NCBI GenBank assembly: GCA_004143605.1
Contig: AWVY01000032.1
Coordinates: forward strand, 60,568-107,754
Reading direction: 5' to 3'
Source: Desulforamulus aquiferis
GTDB lineage: Bacteria; Bacillota; Desulfotomaculia; Desulfotomaculales; Desulfotomaculaceae
Length of the DNA stretch: 47,187 bases
The notes under the pieces were generated by a model. It was not told the DNA's origin. It made no database searches and was given only the letters and a program-made list of their open reading frames with translations. A program made the translations under genes and the position numbers. Positions 40,657 to 47,187 of the stretch are shown piece after piece (position 1 is the stretch's first letter; each line of letters opens with the position of its first letter).

Positions 40657-40736
40657 ATAAAACCACTTCCTGCGAAATTGCTGTTAAGGAAAGATATTCC
40701 ACATCATGTCAAATATATCCTTTATATTTTTGTCAA

Positions 40737-40913
40737 TCAAAAGGGTTCCCTAATGAAAATGGCATAAAAGGTCAGGGCTAGAGTTATCACAGTTAATAAG
40801 GTGGTACCTATAGCCCCCCTTTTATTATTCTTTTCCTTCCACAGCCAGCGGGCAAAGGATAAGGTGTATAGGCCAACAGCTAAAGGTATCAGAGAAATAA
40901 GATAATCTATCAT
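40737..40913 (-). CDS. 58-residue membrane protein after gerC
   Basis: An intact short frame starting MIDYLISLIPLAVGLYTLSF, with a basic loop (RWLWKEKNNKRG) and a second hydrophobic helix (TTLLTVITLALTFYAIFI), ending REPF. GGGAG lies 7 bases before the ATG and overlaps the end of gerC, so the gene is translationally coupled to the germination operon. It is too short for standard gene calling thresholds. I do not recognise a family; small membrane proteins such as GerD or a GerABC 'D' subunit are possible analogues. Confidence 0.65.
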   Translation of the reverse strand: MIDYLISLIPLAVGLYTLSFARWLWKEKNNKRGAIGTTLLTVITLALTFYAIFIREPF

Positions 40914-40917
40914 ACCA

Positions 40918-42149
40918 CTACTCCCTTATCATGGGTTCGGTATAACGCAGCAATCCGGTTCGGCGGAAATTGGCCTTAACCTTCACCCTAATATCTGCCT
41001 GCATGTAGATTTCCTTCCAGGGAAGCTTTTCCCATTCCTCCCAGGTGCTAACTTTATTACGGTAATGGGTATCGTAGTTAAATATATCACCCCAGTTATT
41101 GTCCTTAGTCTTTTGTATCAGCTTACGGGCCAGACTTTCCTGGGCCCTTTCCAGGGCCCTCTGGGCAACCAACTTTTTATCTGGATCCTCATAATTTTCA
41201 CCACTTTGAATGGAAAAAAACTCACCCTCCAGAAATATGGTCTGATCAATAATTAGACGATTGTTCTCCACCCTGAATTTAACTTCAGGCTGTTTAGCCT
41301 GATTAAGGGCTACCGCAATCATTTTATCCGGATGCTCCGGATCCGAAAAACTAAAGTTGGAGCGGTTAAACAGCCCTGTAAAATCATCATGGTACGGTTT
41401 TCATCAGCGGTTAACCTCCCTACCATTTTATCATTGTTAAAAATGGCCGCCCCGGCAAACTCCACTTTATTACCACCCTCCCTTGGCACTTCACCTGCCA
41501 GGTAGGGTGCCCTCAGTGATTCGCTGGCATCTTTATCGGTTCCTTGTCCCTCCGGTGTGTTAATTCCTACCAGCGGCAGGGTAGGGCTGCTGTGCAGATT
41601 ATTCAAGGTTAGATAAAACTGATGCATATCAACGGTGCTGTAAAATCCGGTTCTTTGGGATAATATTCCTATTAGATGAAATACCTTTCCGGGAAAAATT
41701 TCCAGAATTGGCTTGTTTTCGGTAAGGAAGTCCTTTACTCTACCGTTGGCAATATACATATAGCTGTCTCTCCTCACTTCCCGGTGGCGTATCAGGCCCA
41801 GGAGATAAGGCTTGATCCCATCCCTGGCCAGTTCTTCACCGATAAAGTAGGCATTAGTATGATGAAAGGATATCTCCCGGGTAACATAGGTATTCATAAG
41901 TGTGTAACACTCCCATATGGTTGGACCCTCTACGCTGGTGATAAAAAAGGGCTCCATATTACCGCCGCCGCCACCCTCACCGGCAGCAAATACTTGGGGG
42001 TTTGCTATTACTACCGTCATTTCCAGTGCCTCTTTTTTGCCCTTATCAAGTCCCACTGCTATAACCAGGGCCACCTCTCGGTTTCTCTGCCGCCAAAGCA
42101 CCCACCACACAAAAAACCATCAGCAGTGCAGCTAATATTTTAATGGCAT
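40918..42149 (-). CDS. gerC: Germinant receptor C subunit, Ger(x)C lipoprotein (about four frameshifts)
   Basis: Restoring bases near 42130-42100 gives MPLKILAALLMVFCVVGGC, a lipoprotein signal with the lipid-modified Cys, followed by FGGRETEEVALVIAVGLDKG. Later parts include VEGPTIWECYTLMNTYVTRE and the C-terminal WGDIFNYDTHYRNKVSTWEE, both in the Ger(x)C pattern. A frame change near 41330 needs one base. The corrected length is about 411 residues. AAGGAG precedes the ATG. It is the outer lipoprotein subunit of the receptor that starts spore germination. Confidence 0.88.
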
Positions 42150-42151
42150 AT

Positions 42152-43269
42152 TTACTCCTTGGCCCTTGCATCATCGCCCTCTAGCTCCCCTGTTTTTCTT
42201 ATTCTAGACACAGCCAGCAATAATAACGGCAGACCCACAGTAACAGCAAGTCCTGGATAGCGCCTGAGAAACTGAGTTTCCAAGTATAAATTGGTGGGTA
42301 AGTCCGGCGGCAAAATACTTACCACTGCACATAGCATTGTTACTATCCATAATAATGGACGGTAGTCTGGTGCCTTAAATATTCTGGCAGCCACAATTGT
42401 GGCTGCATATAGGGTTACAGCCAGCTTGACAAAGCCCACCATAACCCAGCTTAGTAAAAAGATGGCCTCTATCCGCTGGAAATAACGTCCCAGCTCTATC
42501 AGGCGACTGAGATTAAAAAGGGAATAAGCAGCTCATTGGAGGATGGCACCCCAAATACCAGCAGAATGGCCATACATGTTATCAGCAGCAACATTCCGCC
42601 AAATATTATGGCCAGCATGGTGGCATTGCGAAATTTCTGCCAGCCGCCGCTGACACTTAGTATAATCACAGCTGCCAGTAAGCCTTCACTTACCAGGGAA
42701 TATTCCGTCAGTCCCTGAAAGAAAATATAGCTGGGCTCCCTGCTATAAAGGGGAAAAAGAAAGCTAATTTCCATGGTTTCAACCACTGCTAAAAAAAGAA
42801 TTACTAAGCCTGCAAGAATAAAAGTCAAGGAAGTCCGTGCAACCCTGGCCATAGTCTCTAGACCATAATGACAGCTAAGCATAGCCCCGCCAAATAAAAA
42901 TAAAAGTACCGCACTGATTGGAGTCCTGGGCAGGGTTGTTACTAAAATGGCCTCGGCAAAGCCCCTGGATAACAAAGACATAACGGCAACAAAATAAAAA
43001 ATATCAGTAGATTTACCAGGGTGCCTAAATATGGACCTAGTAGGGACTCACTTACCTCCACAATGGTCTGGTTGCTATGCCTCCTCATTAGGGAGGCAAC
43101 AATCCAGAAGCCAAGGCAGAACCGATGGTTCCAACAATAATCATGGCCCAGACCAAGGTCCTGCCTCATTGATGGCGGTTGCCGGCAGGGTTAAAAATAT
43201 TCTTCCAATGTTAGATATAAATAATAGTGCAAACAACTCCGCAAAACCTATTTTACCTTCCCTAATCAA
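42152..43269 (-). CDS. gerB: Germinant receptor B subunit, GerB/Spore-permease family (about four frameshifts)
   Basis: An integral membrane protein of about 373 residues related to amino-acid permeases of the APC type, with ten or so helices. Pieces include IGFAELFALLFISNIGRIFL, NQTIVEVSESLLGPYLGTLV and YSREPSYIFFQGLTEYSLVS. The start TTG at 43269 overlaps the gerA stop, with GGGAG 8 bases upstream. GerB is thought to bind the germinant. Frame changes lie near 43155, 42970 and 42460-42500. Confidence 0.87.
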
Positions 43270-45167
43270 CGTTTCTTCTCCCTTTTTGACGATTCTAGAA
43301 CCCAACGCCGGGAAATCTTAGGCTGGAACTGAGGACTTTTGGTATTGAGAAAATCCGGTCTCTTCTCCCAGGAAAAAACGGGTTTGCGCAGCACCACATC
43401 ACCTGTTGTGCTGGTGGTGGGGGCCATTGGTGCAAGATAGGGCACCCCAAAGGATTTGAGGTGAGCCATCATATGCATTTGTGCGAAAAGGCCAAAGGCT
43501 ATGCCTACAAAGCCCAACATGTAGCCTAGAATAATATAGGCAAATCTCATTATACGTAAAGAAAACTGCATGGAATAAGAGGGTATGGCAAAATTAGCCA
43601 ATCCTGTGACGGCCACAATGATTACCAAAATAGGACTGACAATATTAGCCTGTACCGCTGCCTGACCAAGGATTAATGCACCTACAATACCAATGGTGGT
43701 TCCCATGACCCTGGCACCCGGACACCTGCCTCCCGGATCAATTCAAAGGACACTTCCATCACGATCACTTCAATAATGCTTGGAAATGGCACCCTTTCCC
43801 TGGCCCCCATGATGGAAAGCAACAGTTCTGTGGGAATCATTTCCCTATGGAAAAGAACAATGGCTAGATAAACCCCAGGAGTAAGGAAGGCCACGTAAAA
43901 GGCAAAACCTCTAACCAACCTCAATAGGGACCCGTAAATCGGCCTTAAATAATAGTCTTCCTGGGAGTGAAGCTGATCGAATAGGGTTGTTGGAACCAGC
44001 AGCACATAGGGATTACCGTCCATTAAAATAGCAATTTTACCCCTTAAAAGCATATATGCTGTCCGGTCCGGCCTTTCTGTAGCCATTACCTGAGGGGCCA
44101 CATTCCAGGGGCTATCCTCAATAAACTGTTCTAATATTCCAATATCAACTATACCGTCTGTTTTATTGAATTAATGCGTCTTTTTACCTCTTTTACCAGT
44201 TTATCATTAGCTATATTTTTCATATACATAACAGCTATATCGGTATTAGAGGTATTGCCAACCTTAATCATTTCAGTTGTTAGATCAGAGGAACGGACAT
44301 ATCTACGAATAAGTCCGGTATTTACCCTGAGCATTTCGGTAAAGGCTTCCTGGGGTCCCCTGACCACCATCTCGTTCTGTGGCTTATCTACACCCCTATG
44401 CTCCCAGCCTTTGGTCTCCACCACCAGGGCTTGATTACAGCCTTCAATGAACAAGGCCGTTGAACCATAATTAACACCTTCAGTAATTTCCTTAAAGGTA
44501 CTGTGGGAGGTCACCTGGTTGCCAGGTAGTAGACTTTTTTGCACATAATCAATTAGCAGGTGTGCCTTTACAGTCTCCTGTATATTTGACAAAAGCATCA
44601 ATGGTTTTAAAATATCCCTATTAATTATGGTTTTATCGCTTAGTCCCTCCATAAAGACCACAAAGGCCTGTACCGGTGGTTCCGTAGCAATGGTCAATTC
44701 CCTAATAATCAGATCTTTATTAGTTGGCAAATCGTAAATATCCCTAATGCGTTCTTTGTTATACTCTAAAATCATGCTTACTTTTCGTGGATCATGGTGC
44801 CCCTGGGACTCAGATACCTTTAAGGGCTTCTTTATTCTCTGGTGCTTAGCTCCTGCTCCTGTCCTTCACCGCTAAGCCTCTCTTCTGTCTGCTCCCCTTG
44901 CTTAGCTTCTAAACCCCTTTTATCTAGACCTTTTCTAATGTGTTTTCTATTTTTTAACTTACTCTGGGGTTTCTTACTATCCTTTTTGTCCTGGTTTAAC
45001 TCCTGCTTAGTCTCTTCATAACCCTCTATCTTTTCATTTGATTCCCCGGATTTCTTCTGTTTTTCCTCAAATTTTTTCTCTGCCGGGGTTTCTTCTAAAA
45101 TAAAACCTTCCTGATCAATATTTGACTCAAAGGAGAACACTTTTTTTAATTCTTTCCAAATATTCAT
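43266..45167 (-). CDS. gerA: Germinant receptor A subunit with long charged N-terminus (three frameshifts)
   Basis: About 634 residues when corrected. The family part starts after NKERIRDIYDLPTNKDL and includes TFKEITEGVNYGSTALFIEG, VVRGPQEAFTEMLRVNTGLI, VPTTLFDQLHSQEDYYLRPI and hydrophobic segments such as TIGIVGALILGQAAVQANIV. The first 130 residues are almost free of hydrophobic residues, rich in Lys, Glu and Gln, and typical of the disordered extension in some GerA proteins. Missing bases near 44830, 44150 and 43700 restore the frame. The start MNIWKELKKVF has a weak GGTGAT site. Confidence 0.9.
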
Positions 45168-45235
45168 ATCATCACCGATATTAGTCTTAGCCGGCAAAAA
45201 GAAGTTTATCCAGTAATACTCTTAAATGAAGCAAA

Positions 45236-45275
45236 GAACCATCCCCTGACCCACATGACCGTGAGGGGATGGTTC
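45236..45275. repeat. REP-like hairpin between gerA and the second OFOR
   Basis: GAACCATCCCCT and AGGGGATGGTTC form a perfect 12-bp stem; the left arm continues GACCCA. It is followed by CCATTTTT on the plus strand and ends the minus-strand OFOR transcript. It is related in sequence to the hairpins at 29825 and 33216. Confidence 0.65.
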
Positions 45276-45294
45276 CCATTTTTAGTGGAATATA

Positions 45295-45857
45295 TTAACT
45301 TTGTTGTATTGTTGCCGTCTCTAGGGCCTGTTGGCCTATTTTAAAGCCAAGCTCCAGGGCCCTTTTATTCATGTCTTCGGTCCCCCTGGGGACCTGCCCA
45401 GCAGGGCGGCAGTTACCGACTGCGGCTTACCATGCTGGAGATGGCTGTAAGGCCCCTAGGGCTACTACATTAGCCACCAGTTCCCTGCCAATCTGCTTAC
45501 GTGCTGATTCCGTGATGGGCAGAGGGAAAACTCTGGTTCTGGTATTGGGTATATGCTTCACCAATCCTGAATCCACCACAGCCAGGCAGGTATCCTTGCA
45601 ATCCCCTATATACTTAAGGACCGACTCTTGATTTAGGCCCAGGAATAGATCCGGTTTTTCAACCTTGGGATAGTCAATCCCCTGGCCGCTGATAATTACT
45701 TCGGCCTTACTGGCACCACCCCTGGCAGCGGACCGTAGGATTGGGTTTGCACTACATTTTGACCTTCTATAATGGCGGCCTCGGCTAAGATAATTCCGGC
45801 CAAAATAAGTCCTTGACCTCCAGAGCCACTTAATCTTACTTCCCATGTTCCTGGCAT
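45295..45857 (-). CDS. Second 2-oxoacid:ferredoxin oxidoreductase gamma subunit (about three frameshifts)
   Basis: About 188 residues when corrected. The start TWEVRLSGSGGQGLILAGII and QTQSYGPAARGGASKAEV are typical of the gamma subunit. Missing bases near 45735, 45450 and 45390 restore VVALGAL-TAISSMVSR and a C-terminus ending GQQALETATIQQS. The ATG at 45857 lies 5 bases after the stop of the beta subunit. Confidence 0.88.
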
Positions 45858-45862
45858 ATTAT

Positions 45863-46678
45863 CTACCTCCCCTGGAATTTTTCCACCAGTTTCTGGTATT
45901 CTGCCGTATATTCAGGTGCTTTGGAACTGTGTAAAATACCCACAATAAACTTATCTGCCCGTTCCTCATCAGTTAATTTGTTATATTTCATGACTGTTAT
46001 CCCATGATCCCGCTGCCACTTCAGCATGTCAGCCGGAGAACCCATTTTATTTTGCCTACCAAAGGAGGTGGGGCAATGGGTCACTACCTCTATGAGGGAA
46101 AATCCACTATTTTTATAGCCTTCGATGATCAGGTCCGTTAGAATTTTTGTATGAAAACTGGTTGCTCTACCCACAAAGGTGGCCCCTGCCCCGATGGCCA
46201 ACTCCGCCATATTAAAGGGACGCTCCAGATTGCCATAGGGTGAGGTGGTGGCACGGCAGGCATTGGGGGTCATGGGAGAGTACTGACCTCCAGTCATACC
46301 GTAAATGTTATTATTAAATACTATGGTGGTAAGGTTAATATTGCGACGGGCTGCATGAATAAAATGATTACCTCCTATGGCAGTACAATCACCGTCTCCT
46401 GTTAACACAAAAACGTTTAGCTCCGGTTTTGCAAACTTCACTCCTGTGGCAAAGGCTAAAGCCCTGCCATGGGTGGTGTGCAGTGTATCAAAATCCAGGT
46501 AACTCGAAGCCCTTGCAGCACAGCCAATACCGGAAACCATTACCGTCCGCTCCTGGTTTATGGATAGCTTTCCCACTGCTTTAGCAAGGCAGTGAAGTAT
46601 AATACCATTGCCACAGCCGGGGCACCACATATGGGGCAATTTTTCCAATCTAAAATACTGTTCAATCTCTGGGAGCAT
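45863..46678 (-). CDS. Second 2-oxoacid:ferredoxin oxidoreductase beta subunit (KorB type)
   Basis: A 271-residue intact TPP-binding subunit. The cluster Cys motif is MWCPGCGNGIILHCL, with GIGCAAR, and the thiamine motif runs from TGDGDCTAIGG to NNNIYGMTGGQYSP. VVTHCPTSFGRQNKMG follows. It resembles classical 2-oxoglutarate:ferredoxin oxidoreductase beta subunits and differs clearly from the beta subunit at 33825. GGAGGTG lies before the ATG. Confidence 0.93.
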   Translation of the reverse strand: MLPEIEQYFRLEKLPHMWCPGCGNGIILHCLAKAVGKLSINQERTVMVSGIGCAARASSYLDFDTLHTTHGRALAFATGVKFAKPELNVFVLTGDGDCTAIGGNHFIHAARRNINLTTIVFNNNIYGMTGGQYSPMTPNACRATTSPYGNLERPFNMAELAIGAGATFVGRATSFHTKILTDLIIEGYKNSGFSLIEVVTHCPTSFGRQNKMGSPADMLKWQRDHGITVMKYNKLTDEERADKFIVGILHSSKAPEYTAEYQKLVEKFQGR

Positions 46679-46679
46679 G

Positions 46680-47187
46680 TTAATACACCTCCCTGATTTT
46701 CTTCAAAATAGTTTCCGGTCTGATTAACTCTCCATCAGCTTGCAAACAGCTGTATACTTCAGTCCTGCCCCGAATAACCCGCTCCACTTCTAAAAGCATT
46801 TGTCCGCAATTCATCTCTGCCACCAGCAGTTTTTTCCTTCCTCAGCCAGCCTCGCGACCTGTTCCCCAGGGAAGGGCCAAATTGTCTGGGGCCTAAAGGT
46901 TCCTACCTGATAACCTTCCTCTCTGGCCAGCTTGACGGCCCGGTTTACAGCCCTGGAGGTACCCCCGTAGGAGATCACCACTAACCTTGCAGCTTCAATG
47001 TTATCCCTTTGGTAAGCTATTATTTCATCCAGGTTACTCAACACTTTCTGATGAAGTCTCTTTAATAGCCTATCAATAATTTCAGGCTTTTCTGTGGCAA
47101 AGCATCTTCATCATGATATAGACCGGTGACGTGGTAACGATAGCCTGCACCAAAGGCAGCCATTGGAGGTGCCTGGTTTAATTCAGC
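46680..47187 (-). CDS. Second 2-oxoacid:ferredoxin oxidoreductase alpha subunit, partial
   Basis: The C-terminal 170 or so residues; the rest lies beyond the window. Visible parts are LNQAPPMAAFGAGYRYHVTG, VVISYGGTSRAVNRAVKLAR and FRPQTIWPFPGEQVARLAEE. At least two missing bases (near 47100 and 46830) break the frame, after which MNCGQMLLEVERVIRGR and ETILKKIREVY end the protein. It pairs with the beta and gamma genes that follow. Confidence 0.87.

Overview
The window looks like chromosomal DNA of an anaerobic, endospore-forming Firmicute of the Desulfotomaculum/Peptococcaceae type (inference). The support is a sporulation and germination gene set (Tlp, SpoVB, a GerD-like protein, a GerA-GerB-GerC operon, two orphan sporulation-type histidine kinases), ferredoxin-linked metabolism (a group-B-like [FeFe] hydrogenase, two 2-oxoacid:ferredoxin oxidoreductases, butyrate kinase, ADP-forming SucCD) and strong GGAGG ribosome binding sites, several with TTG or GTG starts. 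I see no phage, plasmid, CRISPR array or insertion sequence. Accessory signal is limited to small palindromic repeats.

The most important property of the sequence is that most genes are broken by apparent frameshifts. In every case I followed, the reading frame is restored by adding one missing base (sometimes two), often in a short G, C, A or T run. The breaks hit conserved housekeeping genes (ddl, queC, queE, sucC, trxB, dinG, copA) and even the acceptor stem of the tRNA-Trp. I count roughly 70-80 missing bases in 47 kb and no case that requires an extra base. I therefore treat them as sequencing or assembly deletions and annotate each gene over its full span.

Layout. 0.1-4.2 kb: UPF0182 membrane protein, a small Cys-pair protein and D-Ala-D-Ala ligase on the minus strand. 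4.5-5.9 kb: a stand-alone [FeFe] hydrogenase on the plus strand. 5.9-10.4 kb: PAS histidine kinase, YnfA membrane protein, tRNA-Trp, spore protein Tlp with a small unknown gene, and an EF-G paralogue. 10.7-12.7 kb: spoVB and a small unknown protein. 12.7-16.6 kb: a compact minus-strand operon queD-queC-DUF366-queE-folE-ypmA-surE, which makes the 7-deazaguanine precursors of queuosine. 16.8-18.6 kb: TPR protein and GNAT acetyltransferase. 18.7-22.3 kb: a thioredoxin-reductase-like flavoprotein lacking the NADPH-binding motifs, then copZ and copA copper genes. 22.4-29.3 kb: GerD-like protein, small unknown gene, radical SAM protein, membrane protein, second histidine kinase, pssA and a DinG exonuclease-helicase.

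29.5-37.7 kb: small unknown protein, cyclophilin, UPF0173 hydrolase, then a catabolic run read on the minus strand as buk, P-loop ATPase, ferredoxin, OFOR alpha-beta-gamma, sucC, sucD. This set can oxidise a 2-oxoacid to acyl-CoA with reduced ferredoxin and recover ATP from the acyl-CoA. 38.2-40.7 kb: trxB and a HEAT-repeat protein with an RQC-like segment. 40.7-45.2 kb: spore-germinant receptor operon gerA-gerB-gerC plus a 58-residue membrane protein. 45.3 kb to the end: a second 2-oxoacid:ferredoxin oxidoreductase (gamma, beta and a partial alpha).
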